Assembly (NCBI GenBank): GCA_023228865.1
Contig: JALOAH010000026.1
Span: 1 to 47,262 of the forward strand
Length of the DNA stretch: 47,262 nt
Source: Porticoccaceae bacterium
GTDB taxonomy: Bacteria; Pseudomonadota; Gammaproteobacteria; Pseudomonadales; Porticoccaceae
Reading direction: 5' to 3'
The translations under genes were made by a program, and so were the position numbers. Position 1 is the stretch's first letter. Each line of letters opens with the position of its first letter. Of the stretch, positions 1 to 7,976 are shown piece after piece. Below the pieces are notes generated by a model, which saw nothing but the letters and a program-made list of their open reading frames with translations, was not told the DNA's origin and searched no databases.

Positions 1-46
1 TGGCATCCAGCTTGAACTCCTTGGAATACTGTTTTCTCGTGGTCAT
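1..46 (-). CDS. IS3-family transposase OrfA, N-terminus (partial)
   Basis: Only the first 15 codons are present (MTTRKQYSKEFKLDA). This is the typical opening of the IS3/IS911 OrfA protein, whose helix-turn-helix domain starts with a KxYsxEFKxxA pattern. The frame runs off the start of the window. The start is fixed by a GGAGG ribosome site eight bases upstream. OrfA normally binds the element ends and is fused to OrfB by frameshifting; neither can be seen here. Confidence 0.7.
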   Translation of the reverse strand, partial: MTTRKQYSKEFKLDA

Positions 47-98
47 GCAATTTCCTCCAGTTAAGGGCATTTTCTCTTAACTGGGGTGTAGAGATCCA
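1..98 (-). mobile_element. IS3-family element, left end (partial)
   Basis: The window opens inside an insertion sequence read on the minus strand. A start codon at 46 follows a good GGAGG ribosome site at 54-58. Upstream of it, a stretch ending near 98 with TGGATCTCTACACCCCAG on the minus strand resembles the terminal repeat of IS3-family elements. The far end and the element's direct repeats lie outside the window, so the exact boundary at 98 is an estimate. Confidence 0.6.
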
Positions 99-143
99 TT
101 GGGCCACGTCAAATCAAGAACCAGGACGCACGAGCAATAATTT

Positions 144-875
144 TCAACCGGTACGCTCAGTCAAAATGACAGCACGCTGGCGATTGAGCTCTTTAAAGAT
201 GAAGTAGCTGTAAACACAAAAGAATGCAAATCCCCAGGTGCCAAACACTATATAAAAATTCCAGGTGCCGCCAACGGCGAATGGCCCTGTGGGCATATAA
301 GGTATCAGTGTCAAGGGCAAAAAGATGACACCAACAGCAATTGCCGACCACCCCGCCCATGCCGGAAACACTTTCTGGGTTTTATGGAAAACCGTGTACA
401 GGCCAATACCCAGAAGCTGAAACCCAGTGATCATATAGGTCATGTCGTAAATGAACCAAGTAAAGCTATGTACCATAAGAATAATATTGGGATCGACAAG
501 ATATGCATAAACAGCACAAGAAAGCCAAATTGCCGGACAGAAAGCCAACAGCCAGGCCGTCAACAAACCGCCAGCCAGTTCAAGATAACTAAACAGGGAT
601 GTCCCGGCATCATTTTCGGTCATAATTGAAGCCAGGGTACAAGACCAACCCAAATAAATTAAACCTACAAAGGTGCTCAGCGTCATACCCAGTTTAATAT
701 CAGCCTGGTATTTACCGTAATACTGCTCAACAAGTTCAACACCGGTCATATCCATAAAATTCGGTGGCGGTAAATTATGACCAAGACCGATCCAGCAAAT
801 AAGGTAGGTAATCACAAAAACCGGACCACACCAGGCAAATGCCTTCAATACTGAGTTTTTTGTTAACGGATCCAT
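144..875 (-). CDS. Six-helix membrane protein of unknown function
   Basis: This 243-residue protein is not one I recognise. It has about six hydrophobic helices, near residues 13-32, 62-84, 100-126, 131-163, 173-194 and 205-228. Short charged loops separate them, and the tail is basic (KELNRQR). There is no signal peptide or recognisable catalytic motif. An AGAGG ribosome site precedes the ATG. It lies downstream of a TonB receptor but behind that gene's terminator, and it appears to have its own promoter, so co-transcription is not certain. Its place at the edge of the P450 island suggests a role in membrane handling or uptake of the same hydrophobic substrate; this is inference only. Confidence 0.75.
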   Translation of the reverse strand: MDPLTKNSVLKAFAWCGPVFVITYLICWIGLGHNLPPPNFMDMTGVELVEQYYGKYQADIKLGMTLSTFVGLIYLGWSCTLASIMTENDAGTSLFSYLELAGGLLTAWLLAFCPAIWLSCAVYAYLVDPNIILMVHSFTWFIYDMTYMITGFQLLGIGLYTVFHKTQKVFPAWAGWSAIAVGVIFLPLTLIPYMPTGPFAVGGTWNFYIVFGTWGFAFFCVYSYFIFKELNRQRAVILTERTG

Positions 876-925
876 AGCGACCTCTAGAGGAGTGGATTAA
901 TTTTTTATTGAAAACTTGGCATTAA

Positions 926-954
926 TTATTAGTACTTTAATTTACCCTAACCAA
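926..954 (-). promoter_or_regulatory. Putative sigma-70 promoter of the membrane protein gene
   Basis: Reading the minus strand, TTGGTT (949-954) and TAATAA (926-931) are separated by 17 bases, about 50 bases upstream of the start at 875. None of the AAACAA-N4-TTGTTT operators lies here, so this gene may be expressed independently of the rest of the island. Confidence 0.4.
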
Positions 955-980
955 TCGTCATCATTGGCAACGCCCACTGT

Positions 981-1019
981 TAAAAAACAGAGGCTATTGA
1001 CTAGCTCAACAGCCTCTGT
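981..1019 (-). terminator. Rho-independent terminator of the first TonB receptor gene
   Basis: ACAGAGGCT (987-995) pairs perfectly with AGCCTCTGT (1011-1019). On the minus strand the stem is followed by a run of T (TTTTTTA). It begins 12 bases past the stop codon of the receptor gene. Confidence 0.85.
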
Positions 1020-1030
1020 CCAGCAGAGCA

Positions 1031-3373
1031 TCAGAAATTATAGGAGAAGGTCACGCCGTAGGTTCTCGGCATCCCCGTATAGCGTGCGACTGTATCGTAA
1101 TAGCTGGTGACATTTGTCCAGTAGTATTCATCGCTAAGATTTTTACCCCACACCATCAGGCTCCAATCTTCACTGGCCGACTTGATTCCGGCACGCATAT
1201 TTATCAGGGAATAGCTGTCGATATCATAGACTTCCGATCCGCCAATAATCGCAGTAGTAGACGATGTGGTACTGTAATCTGCACCGATCATGGCTAGAAG
1301 ACCAGTATTGATCTCCCATTCATAGCTACCACCGATATTAAATTGATTTTCTGGCGTGAACGGCACATCAGTTCCTGAAAAATCCTGAGGCATACCCACG
1401 TCAGTTTCATCGTTTTCACCAACGAATTCGTCAATAGTGGCATCCAGATAGACGTAGTTCATATACAGTGATAAGCCCTGAAGAGGCTGATAAACAGTTT
1501 CAAGTTCAAAGCCGTCCACTGTCGTTTCAGGCACATTCACCAGCACATCGAGCTTGCCAAAAATAGGATCTGTTAATTTTGATCTCAACTGCCGCTGTTC
1601 ATAATCATAGTGAAAAATTGCAGCATTAATCTGCATTGTTCGATCAAGCAGAGAAGCCTTTATACCCGCCTCATAAGAGAGTACTGATTCCTGCTCAACG
1701 GGAACCAGTTGGGTATTGGTGGAACTTGCCAGTGCAGGCAGGCTTCCCGCCTTGTAGCCTTTGGTAACGTTACCATAGAGAAGCACATTTTCATTGGCCT
1801 TCCAGTCAACCCCCAAACGCCATGAAACATTATCCTCTTCGAGAATCGCAAAATGCTTACCCGGCAAGCCAGTAGGCGGGGCACCCAAAATGCCGTTGGT
1901 ATCCAGTGTATGACAACCACCGGGAGGAACATCCACTTCAACTATCGGATCTATGCCTAAACCGGGCTGAATAACAAACATAGACAGTGTTTCAAATAAT
2001 TCCGCATTGCCGCCACCGGGAACATCGTAGTTACAACCTTCCATTTCCCGGTCAGCCTCGGTATAGCGAATCCCGGCTTTAAAGGTAAAGTCGCTGACAT
2101 CATAGTCAGCACTGGCAAATACCGCCCTGTTTTCCATTTCCTGATCACTAAAATAACCACTGTGACCTTCAAGAGGATAAGCCACGGTAACCGTAGATTC
2201 GCTAAAATCCAGCAAATAGTCATCAGCAGCCTCATCTTTGGAATAGTTGGCTCCCACTATCCAGCGAAAATCGGCTTCACTTGAATTTGCCAAACGAAAT
2301 TCCTGGGAAAATGAAGTAATTTCACCTTTAATTATAGGGACATCAAAATTTCGCTGGGCAACACCATCGCCGTCATAAACCAGATAATGATCATAGTCGA
2401 CATAGGATGTCATGGATGTGAAAGTTATCTCGTCAAGAAACTCGTAGTCGACACGGACAGTGTAATTGGCCATGTTGTTATCTTTTTCCAGTCCCAGAGA
2501 ATCAGTAAAATCTGCGGCCCGGTTGTCTTCTGGAGCTCTGGGCTGATCCTTAATGGAAACAAGGTCGGCAACAGCCGGAATATTGGGCCTGTATTGTAGG
2601 AATTGAGGCGCTTGAGGATCACCTTTGTCCTGCCAGTAATTAATGGTGGTTTCAACACTTAATTTCTCGGAGGGATCCCAGTCGAGAATTAACCGCCCCG
2701 CTTTGGTGTCAACTTCACCGTTTTCTGCATCAATGGTATAACCCTGCTGCCACTCGTCAGCATTGACCGATTTAAGCGCCAATCTCGCTTTAAACGTTTC
2801 TGACAAGGCGCCACTAACATAACCCTGAACACCAATTTCGTTAAAACGGCCATAGTCGAGAGTAATGTTTCCTTCAAATTTCTCGGTTGGTTTGGCTGCG
2901 ATCATGTTAATCGCACCACCAGTGGCATTGTTGCCAAAGAGAGTCCCTTGCGGCCCCTTGAGGATTTCAAGGCGCTCCAGATCGAAAGCAACATGACTGG
3001 TCAACACTGGAAATGGCAGTGGCGACTCGTCGATGTAAACACTAACATCTGGATACGCACTCAATGTGGACTCATAGAAGCCAACGCCACGCAATGTGTA
3101 CACTGGTGTGTCTGTGCCGCTTTTGCTAAAAGTCAGCCCGGGAATTTCTCCCGCTATATCCTCTAATGAGTTTATTTTTCTTGCTTTAAGATTTTCACCG
3201 GAAAGCACCGCCACCGTTAGACCCAAATCGTTGAGGCTTTCCGATCTTTTTTGCGCTGTTACCATTATTTCTTCAATTTGGTACGCATGCCCTGTTGCCG
3301 TAATCATGCAAATACAGGATGGCAGCAATGCTTTTTTTAACCCTGATTCAACTACCTTCGTTATTTTTTTCAT
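1031..3373 (-). CDS. TonB-dependent outer membrane receptor
   Basis: This 780-residue outer membrane active transporter should use TonB-ExbBD energy to import a scarce or bulky ligand. A signal peptide ends near residue 30 (GHA). It is followed by the EEIMVTAQKR segment typical of sphingomonad-style receptors, a plug domain (about 45-160, including LKGPQGTLFGNNATGGAIN) and a beta-barrel ending in aromatic YNF, as outer membrane proteins need for assembly. It closely resembles the second receptor at 26955-29297 in length, plug sequence and C-terminus. The promoter carries two AAACAA-N4-TTGTTT operators shared with the P450, tetR and SDR genes, so its ligand is probably the substrate of that pathway. 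Ligand identity cannot be read from sequence. Confidence 0.93.
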   Translation of the reverse strand: MKKITKVVESGLKKALLPSCICMITATGHAYQIEEIMVTAQKRSESLNDLGLTVAVLSGENLKARKINSLEDIAGEIPGLTFSKSGTDTPVYTLRGVGFYESTLSAYPDVSVYIDESPLPFPVLTSHVAFDLERLEILKGPQGTLFGNNATGGAINMIAAKPTEKFEGNITLDYGRFNEIGVQGYVSGALSETFKARLALKSVNADEWQQGYTIDAENGEVDTKAGRLILDWDPSEKLSVETTINYWQDKGDPQAPQFLQYRPNIPAVADLVSIKDQPRAPEDNRAADFTDSLGLEKDNNMANYTVRVDYEFLDEITFTSMTSYVDYDHYLVYDGDGVAQRNFDVPIIKGEITSFSQEFRLANSSEADFRWIVGANYSKDEAADDYLLDFSESTVTVAYPLEGHSGYFSDQEMENRAVFASADYDVSDFTFKAGIRYTEADREMEGCNYDVPGGGNAELFETLSMFVIQPGLGIDPIVEVDVPPGGCHTLDTNGILGAPPTGLPGKHFAILEEDNVSWRLGVDWKANENVLLYGNVTKGYKAGSLPALASSTNTQLVPVEQESVLSYEAGIKASLLDRTMQINAAIFHYDYEQRQLRSKLTDPIFGKLDVLVNVPETTVDGFELETVYQPLQGLSLYMNYVYLDATIDEFVGENDETDVGMPQDFSGTDVPFTPENQFNIGGSYEWEINTGLLAMIGADYSTTSSTTAIIGGSEVYDIDSYSLINMRAGIKSASEDWSLMVWGKNLSDEYYWTNVTSYYDTVARYTGMPRTYGVTFSYNF

Positions 3374-3430
3374 ACTCTAACCCTCATTAGTGTGGCCCTT
3401 ATTAGTGGAGCAATTATTATTTCAAAACCA

Positions 3431-3446
3431 AAACAAATAGTTGTTT
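3431..3446. promoter_or_regulatory. TetR-type operator O2 of the TonB receptor gene
   Basis: AAACAAATAGTTGTTT fits the pattern AAACAA-N4-TTGTTT exactly. It lies just downstream of the probable start of transcription for the receptor gene, 26 bases centre to centre from the second copy at 3457-3472. The two copies are inverted, so together they form a perfect 15-bp inverted repeat (3431-3445 / 3458-3472). Confidence 0.7.
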
Positions 3447-3452
3447 GCAGAA

Positions 3453-3481
3453 AAAATAACAACTATTTGTTTTTTTGTCAA
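3453..3481 (-). promoter_or_regulatory. Promoter of the TonB receptor gene with operator O1 in its spacer
   Basis: On the minus strand TTGACA (3476-3481, a perfect -35) and TATTTT (3453-3458) are 17 bases apart. The operator copy at 3457-3472 (TAACAACTATTTGTTT on the plus strand, one mismatch to AAACAA-N4-TTGTTT) fills the spacer. A bound TetR protein would block RNA polymerase. The start codon is about 80 bases downstream. Confidence 0.7.
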
Positions 3482-3630
3482 TAGATAGTAGCTATCTTTA
3501 TTATTTGCACTTCACCAAATCCGCTGGTCATCCCCTCAACTTTACCGTCAAGGCTGCACTACGCTTGCAATGGAAATTTAATAACGGACTGCTTGCGCCG
3601 AAATTGGCGCTGCCAGCAACTGACAACCCA

Positions 3631-3903
3631 TTAACTGTGAAGCAAGACGCTGGAAGCAAACAGGCAAGAAACGCCGAGCAGCCAGGCAATATAAAATCGG
3701 AATATCCTGATGTCTGCTGCGCTCACCTTCATAAAGAAAAGGCCTATAAGGAGAATTTTGACTGCGGAAATTGTTATCAAAAAATAATCTATATACGCCT
3801 TGGAGGATGACTCAATAAGCAGCCACGAAGCAATCGTGGCTGCCATCAAGAATAACCAGATGAGGGTTGGATATTTATGCCTAGTATGGTTATCTTTTTT
3901 CAT
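3631..3903 (-). CDS. NorF-like / cytochrome c oxidase subunit IV-like small membrane protein
   Basis: This 90-residue protein has three hydrophobic helices (about 13-30, 37-60 and 68-88). Its second segment, ending LLIGLFFMKV, is typical of the prokaryotic cytochrome oxidase subunit IV/NorF family. The start overlaps the stop of the upstream subunit III-like gene by four bases, so the two are translationally coupled. In denitrifiers NorE and NorF are accessory proteins for nitric oxide reductase. No NorB, NorC or oxidase catalytic subunit is in this window, so a role in an oxidase or reductase complex cannot be assigned. Base composition is strongly AT-rich, unlike the core genes. Confidence 0.65.
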   Translation of the reverse strand: MKKDNHTRHKYPTLIWLFLMAATIASWLLIESSSKAYIDYFLITISAVKILLIGLFFMKVSAADIRIFRFYIAWLLGVSCLFASSVLLHS

Positions 3904-4532
3904 ATCATTAGATACAATAATAAAAAAAGGAAAACCCAGAGCAAATCAACCATATGCCAGTAAACACCGATGGTTTCGGCAAGATGCTCAGGATTTTTAT
4001 TCATTTTATCCATAAAAGCTTTGAGCAAAATATATAAGGCAATCAGTCCGCCAATCACATGGCAAAAGTGGATAAATGTCAGGACAAAATAAAATGTAAA
4101 AAAGGTATTTTCAGATATGGATACACCATGACTTATTTTTTCGTGGTATTCATAAATTTTAAACACAACAAAAAAAAAGCCGCAAACCATGGCTAACAGT
4201 AACTCCAAAATCGCTTTTTTGCGAAATTGATTAATCGTATTAGTAGCCAAAACTAGCAACCAAGAGCTAGTTAGCAACAACAGTGTATTAATAAACCCTG
4301 CTCGTGCATCGAGCAGAGATTGGGAGTAACGAAAAACCTCATAGTCTGCCGTTTTTTCGATCAAAAAAACCAGAAAAAAAAGGCTGAATATAAGCATATC
4401 CAGAGAAACAAAGATCCATATGCCTTTAGGAGAATTATTTGATTCCTGGCTATGATCAGGGATCGAATCCGTTGTCGCAGAAATGGCTTTCATTATTGGA
4501 AATGCTCGTATTTTTTCAATACCTGTTGACAC
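3900..4532 (-). CDS. NorE-like / heme-copper oxidase subunit III family protein
   Basis: This 210-residue membrane protein has about five helices and the subunit III signature: SPKGIWIFVSLDMLIF near the start, FIHFCHVIGG in the fourth helix region and YWHMVDLLWVFLFLLLYL at the C-terminus. Subunit III proteins bind no heme or copper; they stabilise the catalytic subunit or, as NorE, assist nitric oxide reductase. The frame begins with GTG at 4532. An in-frame ATG at 4493 is an alternative, and neither has a strong ribosome site. It forms a two-gene unit with the NorF-like gene, isolated between the TonB receptor and the P450 operon. A pair lacking a catalytic subunit inside a P450 island is odd and may point to a membrane partner of the oxidative pathway. 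Confidence 0.72.
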   Translation of the reverse strand: MSTGIEKIRAFPIMKAISATTDSIPDHSQESNNSPKGIWIFVSLDMLIFSLFFLVFLIEKTADYEVFRYSQSLLDARAGFINTLLLLTSSWLLVLATNTINQFRKKAILELLLAMVCGFFFVVFKIYEYHEKISHGVSISENTFFTFYFVLTFIHFCHVIGGLIALYILLKAFMDKMNKNPEHLAETIGVYWHMVDLLWVFLFLLLYLMI

Positions 4533-4599
4533 TAACGGCTCTAATCATAACCATCTGTGCGGAATCAGTGCAGAAGAACGGTTCGGATTAAACACTTAG

Positions 4600-4709
4600 G
4601 GGAACTCTGATTAATGTCTTTCCCGCGCAGGCGGGAATCTATAAGCGCTTGATTTTTCTTGATTCCCGCCTGCGCAAGAGTGACGAAAGCGGTATTAATC
4701 AGAGTTTCC
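4600..4709. mobile_element. MITE with IS5-like ends and TTAG target duplication
   Basis: A 110-bp non-coding element. The terminal inverted repeats GGGAACTCTGATTAAT (4600-4615) and 4694-4709 differ at one base. Inside is a perfect 15-bp inverted repeat, GCGCAGGCGGGAATC (4625-4639 / 4661-4675). The element is flanked by TTAG on both sides (4596-4599 and 4710-4713), matching the YTAR target duplications made by IS5-group transposases. It lies between the P450-operon end and the NorE-like gene. Its strong hairpin may also stop transcription there. Confidence 0.72.
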
Positions 4710-4740
4710 TTAGAGGTTGACATCAATCAGTGGCAACTGC

Positions 4741-4941
4741 TCAGTCCTCTATGATGACAATTGCCTGTTCCGGACAATTTTCAGCGCCGATGCGAGCCTT
4801 ATCCTCAAGCCCGGGAGGCACATCAAATGTCTCACCGCACTTGATGTTATAACCATTATCATCAAGATCATAAACTTCGCTGGCATAATTCCAGCATCTT
4901 CCATGGCCGCTACACAGAGTACCATCTACTTTTATTTTCAT
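4741..4941 (-). CDS. 3Fe-4S ferredoxin, probable P450 redox partner
   Basis: This 66-residue soluble electron carrier has Cys10-x2-His13-x2-Cys16 and Cys56-Pro. That is the pattern of bacterial [3Fe-4S] ferredoxins, in which the second cluster cysteine of a 4Fe-4S site is replaced (here His13). Such ferredoxins commonly deliver electrons to P450s. A GGAG ribosome site sits six bases before the ATG. It is the last gene of the P450-crotonase-ferredoxin unit, 30 bases after the crotonase stop. No ferredoxin reductase gene is in the window, so one must come from elsewhere. Cys35 is an extra cysteine unlikely to be a ligand. Confidence 0.88.
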   Translation of the reverse strand: MKIKVDGTLCSGHGRCWNYASEVYDLDDNGYNIKCGETFDVPPGLEDKARIGAENCPEQAIVIIED

Positions 4942-4971
4942 ATAAATCTCCGTAAATTCCTAAACGAGTGA

Positions 4972-5760
4972 TTATTTTGTTTGTTTCATTCGTCCTTCAG
5001 TGGGAAGAGCTGAAATAGCTGCTAGTGCCTCCAGGGCGAGTCCCATACCCAGCCCTTCTTCCATAAGCCGTTTGATCCGTTGAGTAAGTGCTACCCGCGT
5101 ATACCTCCTGGTCAAGTCAGGCATGGCAGCAATATAGCGAGCCAACTCCATCGCCCTGGGCATGAGATTATGGGGAGCCAGTATCTCATTGACCGCACCA
5201 TAATCAAGCGCCTGTTGAGCACTTAACTCCTGGCCACTGATAAGAAAGTAGCTGCCACGATTTGGCCCAATAATGTAAGGCCAAACTACATGGGCTCCGT
5301 CTCCGGGGACAATACCAGACATAAAATGAGGGGCGTCTTGAAACAGTGCTGTTTCTGCAGCGAGGACAACATTTGACAGAACCGGTATCTCTGGATGTAT
5401 TCGCGCCGGACCATTGACGGCAGCAATCACGGGAATCTCAATATTTAACAGATTCATTAACAACCTTCTGCCATCATAAAAAGTTAAATCCCAATCCAGC
5501 GCTGTGCTCAATTTAAAACTGGCGGCATCAATTTCAGCGCAGTAATTATCACCAGTGCCAGTAATAATCAGTACTTTATTATCGCGATCGGCAGAAATAT
5601 GGTTAAAACAGTAACCCAATTCTTCGTGCGCCAGGGCACTCCACACGAATTCTTTACCATCTGTGTGGAGGGTCATGGTGACAATACCCTGCTCTCTCTC
5701 TAGCTTAATATTGCGGTACCTATTCTGGTATGACTCGAATTTTTCAGCAACAAGGGACAT
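4972..5760 (-). CDS. 6-oxocamphor hydrolase-like crotonase (beta-diketone hydrolase)
   Basis: A crotonase-superfamily protein of 262 residues. Compared from memory with Rhodococcus 6-oxocamphor hydrolase (CamK), it shares long identical stretches ([29 protein letters not shown]). It also keeps the active-site residues at the same numbers: Trp40, Phe82, His122, His145, Asp154 and Glu244. That enzyme cleaves a carbon-carbon bond in bicyclic beta-diketones by a retro-Claisen reaction without CoA. The start at 5760 is chosen because it gives this numbering and lies one base after the P450 stop (TGA-T-ATG), implying coupled translation. A longer frame from 5811 would overlap the P450 gene. The second gene of the operon, it would act after P450 hydroxylation and alcohol oxidation. 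An ordinary enoyl-CoA hydratase is less likely because the usual catalytic Glu positions are not in the standard context. Confidence 0.85.
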   Translation of the reverse strand: MSLVAEKFESYQNRYRNIKLEREQGIVTMTLHTDGKEFVWSALAHEELGYCFNHISADRDNKVLIITGTGDNYCAEIDAASFKLSTALDWDLTFYDGRRLLMNLLNIEIPVIAAVNGPARIHPEIPVLSNVVLAAETALFQDAPHFMSGIVPGDGAHVVWPYIIGPNRGSYFLISGQELSAQQALDYGAVNEILAPHNLMPRAMELARYIAAMPDLTRRYTRVALTQRIKRLMEEGLGMGLALEALAAISALPTEGRMKQTK

Positions 5761-5761
5761 A

Positions 5762-6991
5762 TCAAAATACCAGTTGCAGATTTCGCATGGATCGCAGGAA
5801 TCCTGTTTCATAAACAGGTGCCGTGCCCTCTTTTACCGAAAATTCAGGAATTCTTCGCAACCACTCTTGCAGAAATGCTTTGAGTTCAACCCTCGCAAGA
5901 TTGGAACCTACACAGCGATGAGGCCCTACGCCAAAAGCCGAGTGGAGAACTGATTTACGATGAATATTAATTTCTTCCGGCTTCTCTACAACCCTTGGAT
6001 CTCGGGATGATGCTGCATAGCAGAGCATGACAAAATCGTCTTTTTTGATTTCTGTGCCCGCCACCTCAACATCTCGAGTTGCTGTTCTGCCAAGGGCGAC
6101 TATGGGTGGAAATACTCTGGCGAATTCTTCGATTGCTGAATCGTACAGCGACGGATCTTCCTGCAAAGCCTTGCGCTCTTCAGGGTGTTCCGCCAGGTAT
6201 TTAATAGCAGAGCCCATCACATAGGTTGTAGTTGCAATACCACCAAAAGTGATATCGACGAGAACACTGACCTGATGCGCCCAAGGGGCATAACTGCCGT
6301 CTGGGTATTTAACGTTTTTAATGATCGTACTCACCAGATCATCGCGCTCAGGCTCTTGCGCACGCCTGCGAAGATAGTCGTCGAGATAGGCAAAAATTTT
6401 CTCGAAATGGCCGGGTCTTTGTTCCGGCGGATCAAATGTCCCCCTCTCAACGCAATCAACCAGCATGCTCAAATCTTCAATGGGAACACCGAGAATATTT
6501 TTGAAGAAAGCCCAACCGGGAAGAATAGCGCCAAATTCACTGATAAATTCGCATTCACCGCGATCTATAAATCTATCTATGAGCTCATTTACATCTTTGC
6601 GGATACTTTCATCGTAAAGGGCAACCCGCTTGGGGCTGAGATGTGGATTCAAAACATCCCGCCATGCCGTATGAATAGGGGGATCAGACTCTTCCGGCAT
6701 CAAATAGGGAAGACCTTCAGGACGGTTGGGTTGATAACCTTTGGCGCTGGAAAAGGTTTTCCAGTCCTGACCAACCCGGCGAACATCTTCATTGCGGGCA
6801 ACCACCCAATAGCCACTGCCCACATTGCTTCTGGCTACAGGGCAGTGTTGCAACATATCATCGAGAACATCATAGATGTGTTCATTAAAATTAGGATCGT
6901 CATAATCAAAATCATTGAAAAAATCACGCCCATATTTTGCGATTAATTGCTCTCGGGTGGGCTTTGACTCCGGCGTTTTTGAATCCGTCAT
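5762..6991 (-). CDS. Cytochrome P450
   Basis: This 409-residue soluble class I bacterial P450 monooxygenase inserts one oxygen from O2 into an unactivated C-H bond. It shows the C-helix DPPIHTAWR (104-111), the ExxR motif at Glu289-Arg292 and the heme loop [10 protein letters not shown] (353-362) with Cys360 as thiolate ligand. The I-helix reads GGIATT (250-255): the threonine is kept at 254, but the preceding acid of the usual acid-alcohol pair is Ala253. That is unusual and may alter proton delivery or substrate fit. It is first in an operon with the 6-oxocamphor hydrolase-like enzyme and the ferredoxin, behind a TetR-type operator at 7133-7170. The family assignment is certain; the substrate is not, with a bicyclic terpenoid ketone suggested by context. 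Confidence 0.95.
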   Translation of the reverse strand: MTDSKTPESKPTREQLIAKYGRDFFNDFDYDDPNFNEHIYDVLDDMLQHCPVARSNVGSGYWVVARNEDVRRVGQDWKTFSSAKGYQPNRPEGLPYLMPEESDPPIHTAWRDVLNPHLSPKRVALYDESIRKDVNELIDRFIDRGECEFISEFGAILPGWAFFKNILGVPIEDLSMLVDCVERGTFDPPEQRPGHFEKIFAYLDDYLRRRAQEPERDDLVSTIIKNVKYPDGSYAPWAHQVSVLVDITFGGIATTTYVMGSAIKYLAEHPEERKALQEDPSLYDSAIEEFARVFPPIVALGRTATRDVEVAGTEIKKDDFVMLCYAASSRDPRVVEKPEEINIHRKSVLHSAFGVGPHRCVGSNLARVELKAFLQEWLRRIPEFSVKEGTAPVYETGFLRSMRNLQLVF

Positions 6992-7132
6992 AACGTTAAC
7001 CTCACAATAAATTATTAATTATCTGAATATCTGTTAATGCTAATAACTCAACTCGCGACCTCAAAATAACCGCATCTTTGATTTTGCAAGAAGGAGGGCA
7101 TCAATTAATCCACAGTTTTGATACTACTATAA

Positions 7133-7170
7133 GCACGACAATAAAACAAGCATTTGTTTTATTGTCGTGC
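7133..7170. promoter_or_regulatory. TetR-type operator upstream of the P450 operon (long inverted repeat)
   Basis: The core AAACAAGCATTTGTTT (7144-7159) fits AAACAA-N4-TTGTTT exactly. The symmetry extends well beyond it: GCACGACAATAAAACAA (7133-7149) and its exact reverse complement (7154-7170) flank a 4-base centre. It lies 142-179 bases upstream of the P450 start and 155 bases upstream of the divergent tetR gene. Confidence 0.72.
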
Positions 7171-7261
7171 CAGAATGCCGCTCTTTTTACCAACAGAGAT
7201 AAACCATTTCCTGCCACGCCTACTTAGATCAAAATCAAATTAGGATAATCAAACTAGCCTA

Positions 7262-7281
7262 AAACAAACAATTGTTATAAT
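7262..7281 (+). promoter_or_regulatory. tetR promoter -10 overlapping a TetR-type operator
   Basis: AAACAAACAATTGTTA (7262-7277) matches the shared operator with one mismatch. It contains the perfect palindrome AACAATTGTT and overlaps a TATAAT -10 box (7276-7281), 43 bases before the tetR start codon. This suggests autoregulation. No convincing -35 is visible. Confidence 0.6.
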
Positions 7282-7324
7282 ATAAGCGCTATCAACAACT
7301 TACTATCAAAGGAAGTTAATCCCG

Positions 7325-7927
7325 ATGAAAAAGCCCAAGGCTCAGTCTTCTAAAGCTAGGGATGCAATTATTGACGCCTCGTCCATACTGTTCAGCGAAA
7401 ATGGTTACACCGGCACCACCATGAGAGATATTGCCGAAAAAGTAGGCGTTCTTCCCGGCAGCCTTTACTCTCACATCAAGAGCAAAGAGGAGATACTGCT
7501 GGAAATCGTTTCTACCGGCATTGAGCGCTTTTTAGCCATAGAAGCCGATATTCGCTCCATGAAAGCCTCGGCTGAAGACAAACTCAGGCATGCGGTCATA
7601 TCCCATGTGAAGGTTGTTGCCGAAAACCCCGAACGCATGCTGATTGTATTTCACCAATGGCGCTTCCTGACAGAACCCAACTTATCCAAGGCCATTGAAC
7701 TCCGCCGCCGCTACGCCCGCGCTTTCAGCGATATATTGAAAGAAGGCATTGATGACGGCATATTTTCAGATCAGCTTGACCCAAAGGTAGAGGTGTTTTC
7801 TATTCTAGGAGCACTTAATTGGACTCCCGAGTGGTATTCACCAGACGGACAATACAGCCCTGAAGAGATTGGCAATAAAATGACTGACACCATGCTGTAT
7901 GGAATCAAGGGAGGCAAAACAGGCTAA
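7325..7927 (+). CDS. TetR-family repressor, probable regulator of the P450 island
   Basis: A 200-residue transcription factor. The N-terminal helix-turn-helix (about residues 12-58) contains the family pattern TMRDIAEKVGVLPGSLYSHI followed by KSKEEIL. The C-terminal ligand-binding domain resembles the group that includes KstR2-like regulators of steroid and fatty acid catabolism. An AAGGAAG ribosome site precedes the ATG. It is divergent from the P450 operon and convergent with the SDR gene. Five copies of AAACAA-N4-TTGTTT in front of the TonB receptor (two copies), the P450, tetR itself and the SDR make it the obvious candidate repressor. The inducer is probably a pathway intermediate, possibly an acyl-CoA ester; that is inference. 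Confidence 0.92.
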   Translation: MKKPKAQSSKARDAIIDASSILFSENGYTGTTMRDIAEKVGVLPGSLYSHIKSKEEILLEIVSTGIERFLAIEADIRSMKASAEDKLRHAVISHVKVVAENPERMLIVFHQWRFLTEPNLSKAIELRRRYARAFSDILKEGIDDGIFSDQLDPKVEVFSILGALNWTPEWYSPDGQYSPEEIGNKMTDTMLYGIKGGKTG

Positions 7928-7976
7928 AGACAGCATGTGAATAAGCACCGACTCCAGCCTGCAAATTTTTACTGAT

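Noticed and set aside
4600..4709. Possible CRISPR repeat or riboswitch
   Set aside because: Only one pair of inverted arms, no direct repeats with spacers; the structure and TTAG flanks fit a MITE.
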